Of a stretch of 11,259 bases of DNA, positions 1-7,094 are shown one piece after another. How positions within the stretch are numbered: position 1 is the first letter of the stretch; every line of letters begins with the position of its first letter. Origin of the DNA: Nitrospira sp. (lineage in GTDB: Bacteria > Nitrospirota > Nitrospiria > Nitrospirales > Nitrospiraceae). The stretch lies in contig JAKDNQ010000057.1 in NCBI GenBank assembly GCA_030456405.1, positions 1 to 11,259 on the forward strand. Reading direction: 5' to 3'. The notes under the pieces were generated by a model that was not told where the DNA came from, ran no database searches, and worked only from the letters and a program-made list of their open reading frames with translations. The position numbers and the translations under genes are program-made.

Positions 1-364
1 CGCGGCGCGCCGTTGCCAGGATCAAGGCCCAGGTCAGATCGGCGGTGGCATCTGTTAACACGTCAGGAGTATTGGTGACGATGAGACCATGCTGCCGTGC
101 GGCAGCAAGATCGATGTTGTTGTACCCCACGGCATAGTTCGCGAGAATTTTGAGCCGAGTGGCCGTATGAATCGTCTCGGCATCGATGCAGTCCCCCAAG
201 GTGACGATTGCAGCATCGGCTCGGCAGAGTCCCTCACGAAGCGCTGATGGACTAGGCAACGTATCGAGCGGCTCCTGCACCAGCCGAAATCGTTCACGCA
301 CAATGGCCATGACGGGATCGGGGAGGAGGCGCGAAAGATAGAGGGTGGGAAGCGTGTCGGTCAC
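1..364 (-). CDS. D-2-hydroxyacid dehydrogenase (glyoxylate/hydroxypyruvate reductase type), N-terminal part
   Basis: This is the first 121 codons of an NAD(P)-dependent D-2-hydroxyacid dehydrogenase; the gene runs off the left edge. Such enzymes interconvert 2-oxoacids such as glyoxylate or hydroxypyruvate with D-2-hydroxyacids in the cytoplasm. The N-terminal substrate-domain hallmark ANYAVGYNNIDLAAARQHG (about residues 76-93) is followed by IVTNTPDVLTDATADLTWAL (95-114), the signature of the GyaR/GhrB group. The Rossmann GxGxxG loop and the catalytic Arg, Glu and His lie beyond the edge, so the substrate cannot be decided. I chose the GTG start at 364 because an AGGAG ribosome site lies 9 nt upstream (374-378) and the family match begins close to it. 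A TATGAT-like -10 box lies further upstream, without a convincing -35 box. The gene is divergent from the transposase at 467. Confidence 0.88.
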   Translation of the reverse strand, partial: MTDTLPTLYLSRLLPDPVMAIVRERFRLVQEPLDTLPSPSALREGLCRADAAIVTLGDCIDAETIHTATRLKILANYAVGYNNIDLAAARQHGLIVTNTPDVLTDATADLTWALILATARR

Positions 365-430
365 AAGCGCATGCTCCTGTCGATGGATCGTATCATAGAA
401 TGAAATGAGCCCATAAACTAGGGTCAGGTC

Positions 431-459
431 TTGAAGTGGTGTAATCGGCTCGCTATACT
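431..459 (+). promoter_or_regulatory. Sigma70-type promoter of the REP-type transposase, giving a near-leaderless mRNA
   Basis: TTGAAG (431-436) and TATACT (454-459) are separated by 17 bp, an almost ideal sigma70 layout. Transcription would start about 7 bp after the -10 box, at or next to the A of the ATG at 467. No Shine-Dalgarno sequence precedes that ATG, which fits a leaderless message. The TTG at 431 could be misread as an upstream start codon, but it is the -35 box here. The preceding GGGTCAGGTC at 421-430 resembles sequence I recall in front of other transposases of this family; that recollection is unverified. Confidence 0.6.
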
Positions 460-466
460 CCCGCCC

Positions 467-1306
467 ATGTCCCGTCCGCTTCGCATTGAATATCCTGGCG
501 CCCTATACCATGTCACGAGTCGGGGCAATGCCCGGCAGGACATTGTGGATGACGACCGCGACCGGTTGCAGTGGCGCTCTCTCCTTGCCCATGTCGTCGA
601 TCGCTTTGGCTGGCGTTGTTATGCCTATTGTTTGATGGACAATCACTATCATCTCCTCATTGAAACGCCGAAGCCTAACCTCTCCCTTGGCATGCGCCAA
701 CTGAACGGCCGCTACACGCAGATGTACAACCGCCGATACGCACGAGTGGGACATCTTTTTCAGGGACGCTTCACCGCGATCTTGGTGGAAAAAGAGGCAT
801 ACTTGCTTGAACTCTGCCGCTATGTGGTATTGAATCCTGTCCGGGCCAACTTGGTGCCCTATCCACGACAGTGGGCCTGGAGCAGTTATCGGGCGACGGT
901 GGGAGACACAAAGGCGCCCGACTGGTTGAGGACCGACTGGATTCTCGGGCAGTTCGGGACGCATGAAAGAGCGGCTCAGGCCGGCTATCGCGCCTTTGTG
1001 GCCGAGGGGCGAGGAGCGGCACGGCCCTGGGAGCAGCTTATCGGCCAGATCTATTTGGGCTCCGAGGGGTTTGTGGCCAAGCACCAGCCCAATCGGGTGA
1101 TCCGAGACATTCCTCGCCGGCAGACGCAGGCGCAACGGCCCTCGTTAGGGGTGCTGTTTCAGCGAAAAGGAAAACCGGGGCAGCTCATCTACAGGGCCTA
1201 TCGACAGTATGGGTATCGTCTCGCCGAGATCGGGGATCACTTGGGTGTGCACGCAGCCACGGTGAGTCGTCGCTTGAAGCAGGCCGAGGAAGACGCCGCC
1301 ACGTGA
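467..1306 (+). CDS. REP-associated tyrosine transposase (RAYT, Y1/IS200-like) with C-terminal helix-turn-helix
   Basis: The 279-residue protein belongs to the Y1 HUH transposase superfamily, in the branch called RAYT (TnpA_REP), which nicks single-stranded hairpins of REP elements. It opens with the family start PLRIEYPGALYHVTSRGN. It carries the metal-binding HUH pair as His60-Tyr-His62 in MDNHYHLLIE. The likely catalytic tyrosine is Tyr119 in CRYVVLNPVRANLV. Residues about 249-272 (YRLAEIGDHLGVHAATVSRR) form a helix-turn-helix of the kind often attached to longer RAYTs. The reading frame is intact. I chose ATG 467 over the in-frame TTG at 431 because the family match begins there and 431 lies in the promoter. 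I see no terminal inverted repeats or target duplications, as expected for single-copy domesticated RAYTs. It is divergent from the dehydrogenase and 128 bp ahead of the next gene, without a functional link to either. Confidence 0.93.
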   Translation: MSRPLRIEYPGALYHVTSRGNARQDIVDDDRDRLQWRSLLAHVVDRFGWRCYAYCLMDNHYHLLIETPKPNLSLGMRQLNGRYTQMYNRRYARVGHLFQGRFTAILVEKEAYLLELCRYVVLNPVRANLVPYPRQWAWSSYRATVGDTKAPDWLRTDWILGQFGTHERAAQAGYRAFVAEGRGAARPWEQLIGQIYLGSEGFVAKHQPNRVIRDIPRRQTQAQRPSLGVLFQRKGKPGQLIYRAYRQYGYRLAEIGDHLGVHAATVSRRLKQAEEDAAT

Positions 1307-1434
1307 TGTAGAAACTGAACTCCATTTTTCGAAGTCCCTCGAACTGCGGCTCCCTGGACTCCGGCCCCCCATCTCACGCGCGGCGGCTTGTTCTCTCCGA
1401 CACAATCCATTTAGAATGAGGAACCGATTCAACC

Positions 1435-4269
1435 ATGACCGCACCCACTCTTATTCTGCCTGAACGATCCCGCGCTATCGCTTCCGATCTCCGAGCCGCG
1501 ATCGGCGCTGAAAAAGTGAAAGACGACTACTCAACGCTCACGGCCTATGCGGTGGATGCGAGCATCTATCGGATGGCCCCTCAGGCCGTCGCGCTCGTGG
1601 AGACTGAGGAGGACATTGCCGCCACGGTACGGTACGCGGTACAGCGAGGCATTCCGCTGACGCCGCGCGCCGCCGGAACGAACTTGACCGGCTCGGCGAT
1701 CGGTTCCGGAATCATTCTGGATGTCTCGCGGATGAATCGGGTGTTGGAACTGGATCGAGAAGCGCGCTGGGCTCGGGTGCAACCCGGTATTGTGTTGGCT
1801 GAACTGAACAAGCGTCTCGCGCGCGACGGTTTGCTGTTTGGGCCCGATCCCTCGAGCGGAGACATGTGCAAGCTCGGCGGGATGTTGGCGAACAACTCGT
1901 CCGGTCCGCACACGCTGCGGTATGGCGCCGTCAAAGATAATGTGGAGGCGCTCCGTGTCTGCCTGCAATCCGGTGAGTGGCTGGATGCGAAGGTTTATGG
2001 GCTCGACGATCCGATCTGTGCCGATCTGCTGAAGGCACACAGCCCGCTTCGGGATCTCCAGTTGCTGATACAAGACAATGCCCCGTTGATCGCGCAGAAA
2101 CGTCCCACGGTCAGCAAGAACAGTTGCGGCTATAACCTCTTCGGTCTCGTCGATGGGCTTGCGCGAGGCCGCTTCGATCTTCCCAAGCTGTTTATCGGCA
2201 GCGAAGGCACGCTCGGTCTGTTCAGCGAAGCGACGATCAAACTGGTCGAGAAACCGCACGCGACTCTCACCGCGCTCATCCATTTTCATCGGTTGGAAGA
2301 TGTGGGCGAGGCGGTGCCGAAGCTGCTGGAATTATATCCGAGCGCCCTGGAAGTGATGGATGCCAATACACTCAACTTGATTGGACGGACGAAGCACGGT
2401 ATCCCGGCAGATGCAGCGGCCACCCTGCTGATGGAGTTGGATGCTGGCGGCACACAGACCGATCTCCGCGCGCAGGCCGAGCGGATGACCAAGATCTGTC
2501 GCCGCTATCGCCTCACATCCGATCCCGTGATCGCGTTCGACCCTGAGCAACGGGATCAATTATGGAAGGCCCGCAAGGCGCTCTATCCTACGCTCTATCG
2601 ATTCGACCCCCGGAAAAAGCCCATCAACTTTGTCGATGATGTGGTGGTGCCGGCTGATCGAATCAGCGAACTCATTCGCTATTTGGGAGAGTTCTTTGCC
2701 GGGCAGCGCGTACCGGTTGCGATTTTTGGCCATATCGGAAATGGAAACGCCCACATCATTCCCTTGCTCGATGTGAACGACCAAGATGATTTTCAAAAGA
2801 TGGTGCAGGGTTATCACGAGATTCACCAAACGGTCTTGGGTCGCTTCGGCGGTTCGATTTGCGGGGAGCATGGGGATGGGCGGGTGCGCGCCGAATTTGT
2901 CAAGACGATGTTCGGTCCGGAGCTGTACGATTTGTTTGTGCGCGTGAAGCAGAGCTTCGATCCGTCCGGCGTGCTCAATCCCGGTATCAAGATCAGCGAC
3001 CGGCCCTTCACGGACCATATCGACTATGTGCGATTGTCGAAATCCTGCGCGACCTGCGCCAAGTGTAACGCCGTGTGTCCGGTTTACGATGTCTTTCAAT
3101 CGGAAGACATGAGTTCGCGGGGATGGTTCGAGATCGTCACGGATAAAAACTACAGCTATCTCAATTCGAAGCGAGTGGTGGAGGCCTGCCTCAACTGTAA
3201 ATCTTGTCGCACGGCCTGCCCGGCCGGCGTCGATGTCTCTCAACTCATTCTAGATCGGCGCGCCGAGCACCCAAATAAGACGGCTGGTGTTATCTTTCGT
3301 TTCCACGCGCAATCAGCCAAATTCGAACGATTCTTAAAGTTCCTGGCGAGGTATCAACCGATGTGGGATCGGCCCCTGATACGGAGTCTGCTCGATCGTC
3401 TGACAAAGCCGTTCATGCGTGGCCTCGCCGAGACAGCGCGACTGTCGCCTCAATTGCGGTTGCCTCGACTCGCACAACGCCATCTTCGAGACCGCTATCC
3501 CGAGTTGATTCCTCAGGTGAAGCGCGGGCCTCGTTCTCCCGTGGCCTACTTCCACGGTTGCGCAGCCAACTACTTTGACGATGGGGTGGGGGATGCCGTC
3601 ATTGCTGTGCTGCGCAAACATGGAGTCGAGCCGGACCTGCCTCCACAACGCTGTTCCGGGACGCCCATCGAAACCTACGGACATCGCGCCCTAGCCAAAG
3701 AAGGAGCACGGGTCAATCTTGTGTCGATGGCAGGATACGACAAGGTGGTAACCGGCTGTGCCTCCTGCACCCTCATGCTGAAAGACTATCCCACCTTGTT
3801 TGCCGGTGAGCCGGAGCAGGCAGCGGCCCAGGCCTTGGCCAAACGGGTCACACATATTTCAGAGTTTGTCGCGCAATCGCCGGTGAAACCAGCCATGGCC
3901 AATTCGCATCCCACGAAGTGCAAAGTAGCCTATCATTCCTCCTGCCATCTGCGGGCTGCGGGAGTGACGAAGGAGCCGCGTGCGATTCTTGCTGGTTTGC
4001 CGGGTATGGAGTATGTCGAGATGCCGGATGCCGATCGCTGCGCAGGTGGAGCCGGAACCTATCTCGTAAAGGATTTTGAGACGTCGCAGCGCATCGTCGA
4101 GCGCAAGCGGCAGGCTGTCGAGCAGAGCGGCGCTGAGGTGGTGGCCACGAGTTGTCCGGCTTGTATGATTCAACTGCGAACGGGATTGCAGGGTGCAGCG
4201 GATGTCAAGCATGTGGCCCAGTTGATTCAAGAAGCCTACGAGGCAGCCGACCAGCAGACGAGCGAATAG
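1435..4269 (+). CDS. FAD-binding and Fe-S-binding 2-hydroxyacid dehydrogenase (GlcD-GlcF fusion type)
   Basis: The 944-residue flavoprotein fuses a GlcD-like FAD half to a GlcF-like Fe-S half, as in YdiJ-type D-2-hydroxyglutarate dehydrogenases and D-lactate dehydrogenases. It oxidises a D-2-hydroxyacid and passes electrons through Fe-S clusters to the respiratory chain. The FAD-binding domain spans about residues 45-270, with PRAAGTNLTGSAIGSG at 77-92 and GTLGLFSEATIKL near 258-270. The FAD-oxidase C domain follows, with FGHIGNGNAH at 431-440 and GEHGDG at 477-482. Two 4Fe-4S motifs use Cys538/541/544/548 and Cys585/588/591/595. CCG-type cysteine domains fill the end, with FHGCAANY near 707, RCSGT near 739, HSSCHLR near 834 and DRCAGGAG near 867. 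Several sites keep only one cysteine of the usual pair. The start is preceded by GAGGA with long spacing. TAGAAT (1412-1417) after TTGTTC could be a promoter, but it would cut off that ribosome site. The exact substrate is open: glycolate, lactate and 2-hydroxyglutarate are all possible. Confidence 0.93.
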   Translation: MTAPTLILPERSRAIASDLRAAIGAEKVKDDYSTLTAYAVDASIYRMAPQAVALVETEEDIAATVRYAVQRGIPLTPRAAGTNLTGSAIGSGIILDVSRMNRVLELDREARWARVQPGIVLAELNKRLARDGLLFGPDPSSGDMCKLGGMLANNSSGPHTLRYGAVKDNVEALRVCLQSGEWLDAKVYGLDDPICADLLKAHSPLRDLQLLIQDNAPLIAQKRPTVSKNSCGYNLFGLVDGLARGRFDLPKLFIGSEGTLGLFSEATIKLVEKPHATLTALIHFHRLEDVGEAVPKLLELYPSALEVMDANTLNLIGRTKHGIPADAAATLLMELDAGGTQTDLRAQAERMTKICRRYRLTSDPVIAFDPEQRDQLWKARKALYPTLYRFDPRKKPINFVDDVVVPADRISELIRYLGEFFAGQRVPVAIFGHIGNGNAHIIPLLDVNDQDDFQKMVQGYHEIHQTVLGRFGGSICGEHGDGRVRAEFVKTMFGPELYDLFVRVKQSFDPSGVLNPGIKISDRPFTDHIDYVRLSKSCATCAKCNAVCPVYDVFQSEDMSSRGWFEIVTDKNYSYLNSKRVVEACLNCKSCRTACPAGVDVSQLILDRRAEHPNKTAGVIFRFHAQSAKFERFLKFLARYQPMWDRPLIRSLLDRLTKPFMRGLAETARLSPQLRLPRLAQRHLRDRYPELIPQVKRGPRSPVAYFHGCAANYFDDGVGDAVIAVLRKHGVEPDLPPQRCSGTPIETYGHRALAKEGARVNLVSMAGYDKVVTGCASCTLMLKDYPTLFAGEPEQAAAQALAKRVTHISEFVAQSPVKPAMANSHPTKCKVAYHSSCHLRAAGVTKEPRAILAGLPGMEYVEMPDADRCAGGAGTYLVKDFETSQRIVERKRQAVEQSGAEVVATSCPACMIQLRTGLQGAADVKHVAQLIQEAYEAADQQTSE

Positions 4270-4279
4270 CTAATAGCCG

Positions 4280-4360
4280 ATGGCCGATAGCAGGAGTAAA
4301 AGAGCAGATAGCGTTGGGCGGCAAGCAACCGGATTCTTTCTTGGTCATGCTATCGGCCAT
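4280..4360. repeat. Inverted repeat between the dehydrogenase and the MoaD-like gene
   Basis: A perfect 13-bp inverted repeat has arms ATGGCCGATAGCA (4280-4292) and TGCTATCGGCCAT (4348-4360) around a 55-base loop. Both arms sit in longer stretches built from variations of GCTATCGGC and GCTATCAGC, including GCTAATAGC just before the left arm and GCTATCAGC just after the right arm. The pattern looks like a dispersed intergenic repeat element. There is no T-run after the right arm, so it is not a classical intrinsic terminator. It fills most of the 137-bp gap between the two genes. Confidence 0.7.
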
Positions 4361-4406
4361 ATGCCATCCGCTATCAGCTCTGTTCAGTAAAGGGGATGAG
4401 AAAACC

Positions 4407-4685
4407 ATGGTTACCGTGCTGGTCTTTGGATTGACGCTTCGCGATGCGGTCGGAGAAACAGAATTTGAATGTGAGATTCCAGGGCCGACGACGGTCAGGA
4501 AACTCATCGAATCGAACCAGGATCGCATGGGACCATTGCTGCAATTTTTACTGAATAGAGAAGTCATGATTACGGTGAATAAGAAAGTCAGCGCTGAAGA
4601 TACAGTGGTCAGGGACAGCGATATCGTGAAACTCTCCCACCAATCGATAGCGTCGTATGATGGGACGCGCGACATTCCAATTTAA
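4407..4685 (+). CDS. MoaD/ThiS-like beta-grasp (ubiquitin-fold) protein without terminal diglycine
   Basis: The 92-residue protein has the pattern of MoaD/ThiS sulfur-carrier proteins: a first strand VTVLVFGLTLRDAVG, a helix TVRKLIESN near 29-38, the ITVNKK strand near 55-60, and DTVVRDSDIVKLSH near 65-78, where MoaD has the loop leading to its tail. Family members end in Gly-Gly, which is adenylated and thiocarboxylated. Here the chain instead continues SYDGTRDIPI and stops, with one Gly at position 86 and no diglycine. So it may be a beta-grasp protein with another role, or a carrier that needs trimming. The ATG at 4407 follows AGGGG (4391-4395) with 11-nt spacing; earlier in-frame starts lie inside the upstream gene or the repeat and have no family match. 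It could be transcribed with the dehydrogenase. Confidence 0.72.
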   Translation: MVTVLVFGLTLRDAVGETEFECEIPGPTTVRKLIESNQDRMGPLLQFLLNREVMITVNKKVSAEDTVVRDSDIVKLSHQSIASYDGTRDIPI

Positions 4686-4722
4686 TCGAATGCTGAAAAA
4701 ACTCGCCAGCAAGACAAGACTG

Positions 4723-4810
4723 TTATTTGGTCTGTTTGGTTTGTCTCGTTTGTTTAGTTGAACGGAATTGACCAGATAAACCAAACAAACCAGATGAACC
4801 AAATCAACCA
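4723..4810. repeat. Imperfect inverted repeat of TTTGGTTTGTC-type units
   Basis: The left part (4723-4760) is a run of T/G-rich units such as TTTGGTCTG, TTTGGTTTGTC and TCGTTTGTTTA. The right part (about 4768-4810) holds complementary units such as ACCAGATAAACC, AAACAAACC and AGATGAACC. The best pairing is 4734-4750 with 4770-4786, about 14 of 17 pairs. The whole could fold into an imperfect hairpin. Units of roughly 9-11 bp appear several times within each arm, so it is both a direct and an inverted repeat. It lies between the MoaD-like gene and the WYL regulator and has no T-tract; a dispersed repeat or mRNA stem is likelier than a simple terminator. Confidence 0.65.
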
Positions 4811-4819
4811 GCTCGCTCG

Positions 4820-4848
4820 TTGACAGAATCTCTCCCTTCACGTAGCCT
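4820..4848 (+). promoter_or_regulatory. Possible promoter of the WYL regulator
   Basis: A perfect TTGACA (4820-4825) is followed after 17 bp by TAGCCT (4843-4848), a weak -10 match. It begins directly after the T/G-rich inverted repeat and would give a leader of about 27 nt ahead of ATG 4882, enough to include the GAAAGG ribosome site at 4871-4876. The poor -10 box suggests weak or activated transcription. Confidence 0.4.
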
Positions 4849-4881
4849 GCGCCGGCATGTGAGCCTGCAAGAAAGGCATCG

Positions 4882-5868
4882 ATGCCGCGTAACGATCAGG
4901 CCGTCCGCCAACTCGTCATCCTCAACAAACTCGACGCGTCACGCCACGGACTCACACTCAATCAACTTGCCGAGGCGATGGATCCTTCTGCCGCTCGCCA
5001 TCCGCGCACCCTTCGCCGAGACCTCGCCGCCATCGAATCAGCCGGCTGGCCTCTCGTGACGGAACGAATCGATGGTCAGGTGCGATGGAAGCTTCTTGAG
5101 GGGTTCCGCAACATCCCGGCGCTTCGCCTTTCTCCCAGCGAACTCATGGCCTTGACGGTCAGCCGCCGCCTCATTGCGCCTCTGGAAGGGACGGAGCTTC
5201 ATGCCTCGCTGCAATCGGCCCTCGGCAAAGCCTCAGCAGCATTGCCGCCACAGGGGCTGGAGTTGGCACAGCAACTTGAACACACCTTTTCCGTCGGACT
5301 CGGTCCGCATAAGCGCTATCGGCATCATCGTGAGGTGGTCGAGCGGGTGACACAGGCCATCGTGCACAAAACGCGCCTGCAAATGCGGTACGAGTCCGCC
5401 TCCCGTGGCAGGATGACTCGTCGCGACGTCGATCCCTATCGACTCTGGTACGCCTCCGGAGGTCTCTATCTCGTCGGCTACTGTCATCTGCGCAACGAGC
5501 CGCGCATGTTCGCGGTGGAGCGCATCAAGTCAGTGACATTGACCGATTTCCCCTATCAAATCCCGCTCCATTTCGACTTCGACGCATTTATTGAAGACTC
5601 CCTCACCGTCATGCGCGGGCCGCGAATCACGGTGGAGCTGGAATTCGATAAACCCACCGCCGCCTGGGTCAAAGATCGCATCTGGCATCCCAGTCAGCAG
5701 CTCAAACGATTATCGAAGGGGCGCATGCAGATGAGTCTTTCAGTAGCGGACAGCCGTGAAGTGGTAGGGTGGGTGCTCAGTTTCGGCAGCGGGGTCAAAG
5801 TAGTACGGCCTGACTCATTACGAACTGCGGTGGAAGAAGAAGCGAAGAAGGTTCTAAATCTGAAATGA
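4882..5868 (+). CDS. HTH and WYL domain-containing transcription regulator
   Basis: The 328-residue cytoplasmic regulator has an N-terminal winged helix-turn-helix at about residues 7-60, where LTLNQLAEAMD and HPRTLRRDLAAIESAGWPL are the two helical parts. A central linker with LSPSELMALTVSRRLIAPLEGT (83-104) follows. The WYL domain spans about 150-235, with DVDPYRLWYASGGLYLVGY (182-200) and FAVERIKSVTLTDFPY (210-225). The C-terminal WCX extension runs to the end. WYL domains are thought to sense ligands such as nucleic acids, and members control DNA-damage, CRISPR and phage-defence genes. GAAAGG lies 5 nt before ATG 4882. The gene is single, with 169 bp of downstream DNA in which I see no clear terminator. 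A role in controlling the accessory genes to its right is possible but rests only on position. Confidence 0.9.
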   Translation: MPRNDQAVRQLVILNKLDASRHGLTLNQLAEAMDPSAARHPRTLRRDLAAIESAGWPLVTERIDGQVRWKLLEGFRNIPALRLSPSELMALTVSRRLIAPLEGTELHASLQSALGKASAALPPQGLELAQQLEHTFSVGLGPHKRYRHHREVVERVTQAIVHKTRLQMRYESASRGRMTRRDVDPYRLWYASGGLYLVGYCHLRNEPRMFAVERIKSVTLTDFPYQIPLHFDFDAFIEDSLTVMRGPRITVELEFDKPTAAWVKDRIWHPSQQLKRLSKGRMQMSLSVADSREVVGWVLSFGSGVKVVRPDSLRTAVEEEAKKVLNLK

Positions 5869-6037
5869 CCTCCTCTGTCCAATTATCGTGTGCGGTAGGA
5901 GCTTGCTCAGTTGCAGAAGTGGTTGGCCAGACACAGAAATTCAGTACGTCTGCGTGACCGTAGAAGAATGACCTCCGATGTCACAGGCGTTGAGTATCAT
6001 GTGCACTGTCGATTAGCGTCTAAGCAAGGAGGCAGCC

Positions 6038-6400
6038 ATGAAATACAGCATGCTGATTGCAGTAATGCTATGCATATGGGGCACAACGGGCTACGCCGAG
6101 ACCGGCTTCGACCCGCGCTACGAGCGGGACTACAACATCTTTAACCCGGTCACGAAGTACCAGCCGGACAACCCGCTCAATCCCGCCAACGCCTACGATC
6201 CCAATAGCGCCTTCAATCCGGTGAATCGCTACGATCCGGGTAATCCAGTCAACCAAATCAACCAATACAGCCCGAACAATCCCTTCAATCCCGTGAACCA
6301 GTATCATCCGGAGAATCCGCTGAACCCGGTGAACAAGTACAATTCCAACGTGCCTTTTGCGCCGTTGGGGGGAGGGACAATTGGCAGGAGCAAGAAGTGA
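6038..6400 (+). CDS. Small secreted Asn/Pro-rich repeat protein
   Basis: The 120-residue protein starts with a typical Sec signal peptide: a short basic start (MKYS), a hydrophobic core (MLIAVMLCIWG), and a cleavage site after TTGYA at residue 20. The mature part is almost entirely six 12-residue repeats of the form NPxNPVNxYxPx (residues 33-104), for example NPLNPANAYDPN and NPFNPVNQYHPE. A cap VPFAPLGGG and a basic end IGRSKK follow. It has no cysteines or membrane helix after the signal, so it is probably periplasmic or exported, with an extended, low-complexity structure. A perfect AAGGAGG ribosome site (6026-6032) sits 5 nt before the ATG. Upstream, TTGAGT near 5990 has only weak -10 partners. 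I do not recognise a function. Its last repeat plus cap recurs four times downstream between unrelated genes. Confidence 0.82.
   Translation: MKYSMLIAVMLCIWGTTGYAETGFDPRYERDYNIFNPVTKYQPDNPLNPANAYDPNSAFNPVNRYDPGNPVNQINQYSPNNPFNPVNQYHPENPLNPVNKYNSNVPFAPLGGGTIGRSKK
6134..6349 (+). repeat. Six tandem 36-bp repeats coding for NPxNPVNxYxPx
   Basis: Six units of 36 bp encode 12 residues each: NIFNPVTKYQPD, NPLNPANAYDPN, SAFNPVNRYDPG, NPVNQINQYSPN, NPFNPVNQYHPE and NPLNPVNKYNSN. The tyrosine at unit position 9 is invariant, and the Asn and Pro positions nearly so, while codons differ. That suggests selection on the protein and not recent copying. Confidence 0.85.
6314..6400 (+). repeat. Tail repeat copy 0: parental 3' end of the secreted repeat gene
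   Basis: This is the last 12-residue unit plus cap of the secreted repeat protein, reading NPLNPVNKYNSNVPFAPL then GGG and a basic end. It is the intact in-gene version of a module found again at 7104, 8333, 9601 and 10243. Its stop codon lies 20 bp from the stop codon of the convergent mazF. Confidence 0.8.
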
Positions 6401-6420
6401 TGGGAAAGGAGCTGCGTCGT

Positions 6421-6750
6421 CTACGGAGCGAACAGTTCAGAAAGAAGGGTGAGGACATCATCGGCAGTAGCTGGAGCAATCGTGCCGAGGCGTTTGACCA
6501 GGCGGGTCTTGTCGACCGTGCGGAGTTGATCGAGGACAATCTGTCCCGTCTTCCGCTGAAAACGAACGGGCACGCGAGTGGGATACGGGCAGCGTTTGGT
6601 TGTCATCGGCGCCACAATCACTGTATCGATATGCCGATTCATTTCATCGGGCGACACGATGAGGCAGGGGCGAGTCTTTCGGATTTCACGGCCTTCCGTG
6701 GGATCGAGGCGAACGAGATAGACCTCGAAGCGGCGAACTACCAGCGCCAT
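6421..6750 (-). CDS. mazF: MazF-family mRNA interferase toxin
   Basis: The 109-residue MazF/PemK/CcdB-fold endoribonuclease cleaves mRNA at short motifs when released from its antitoxin. FEVYLVRLDPTEGREIRKTR (about residues 8-27) holds the active-site loop with Arg27. VIVAPMTTK (44-52) contains the conserved Thr strand. GQIVLDQLRTVDKTRLVKRLG (69-89) is the usual dimer region. I chose ATG 6750, where the family match MALVVRRFEV starts, over 6765 five codons earlier. Neither start has a strong ribosome site, so coupling to mazE, which it overlaps by 13 nt, is likely. The frame is intact and all key residues are present, so the toxin should be functional. Confidence 0.92.
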   Translation of the reverse strand: MALVVRRFEVYLVRLDPTEGREIRKTRPCLIVSPDEMNRHIDTVIVAPMTTKRCPYPTRVPVRFQRKTGQIVLDQLRTVDKTRLVKRLGTIAPATADDVLTLLSELFAP

Positions 6751-6992
6751 TCGTCGCGATCCCATTGGGAGGGGGAAGAACGCGCGCGGTCAAGCAATTG
6801 GTCGTCGCCGGCCTGGCGCATGGCGCGGAAGGCGTCATCCCACCCACTGCGCGGACGGGCCAAGGACCGTACCACCAACTGGTTTCCCTGGACGTCGATT
6901 TCTACAGGGCCGCCAAGATGGCATTGATGGAGCAACGATTTCGGGATACGGATACCCTGGGAGTTGCCGATACGCACGATTTTTGTTTTCAT
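6738..6992 (-). CDS. mazE: MazE-type antitoxin (AbrB/SpoVT swapped-hairpin domain)
   Basis: The 84-residue antitoxin has an N-terminal AbrB-like DNA-binding domain, KIVRIGNSQGIRIPKSLL (about residues 4-21) with GPVEIDVQGNQLVVRSL following. Its C-terminal tail is rich in Asp, Trp and Arg (GWDDAFRAMRQAGDDQLLD) and would block MazF. It comes first in the operon, as is normal, with AAAGG 9 nt before the ATG. A strong promoter with a palindrome over its -10 box lies just upstream (7026-7057), consistent with autorepression by MazE and MazEF. Confidence 0.92.
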   Translation of the reverse strand: MKTKIVRIGNSQGIRIPKSLLHQCHLGGPVEIDVQGNQLVVRSLARPRSGWDDAFRAMRQAGDDQLLDRARSSPSQWDRDEWRW

Positions 6993-7025
6993 GAGCGGGA
7001 GCCTTTCAACGCCGTGTGGATACGA

Positions 7026-7057
7026 TGTAATTACACGGGGCGCAGTCCCTTTGTCAA
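7026..7057 (-). promoter_or_regulatory. mazEF promoter with palindromic operator over the -10 box
   Basis: On the minus strand TTGACA (7052-7057) and TGTAAT (7030-7035) are 16 bp apart. The -10 box lies inside a perfect 10-bp palindrome, TGTAATTACA (7026-7035). AbrB-fold antitoxins usually repress their own operon, so this palindrome is the natural candidate operator. Transcription would start about 35 nt before the mazE ATG. Confidence 0.65.
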
Positions 7058-7094
7058 GAAGCAGTCGGGGAATCTTGGTTGAGCAAGAACAGAC

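Noticed and set aside
503..1135. Long minus-strand open frame opposite the RAYT gene
   Set aside because: It is antisense to a gene with clear family motifs, has no recognisable domain, and is the shadow expected from high-GC codon use.
467..1306. Complete insertion sequence with terminal repeats around the transposase
   Set aside because: I find no matching inverted ends or target duplication on the two sides; RAYTs normally lack them.
1531..2289. Minus-strand open frame of 252 codons inside the dehydrogenase
   Set aside because: It is complementary to the conserved FAD domain and shows no family pattern of its own; the 2560-3243 minus frame is rejected for the same reason.
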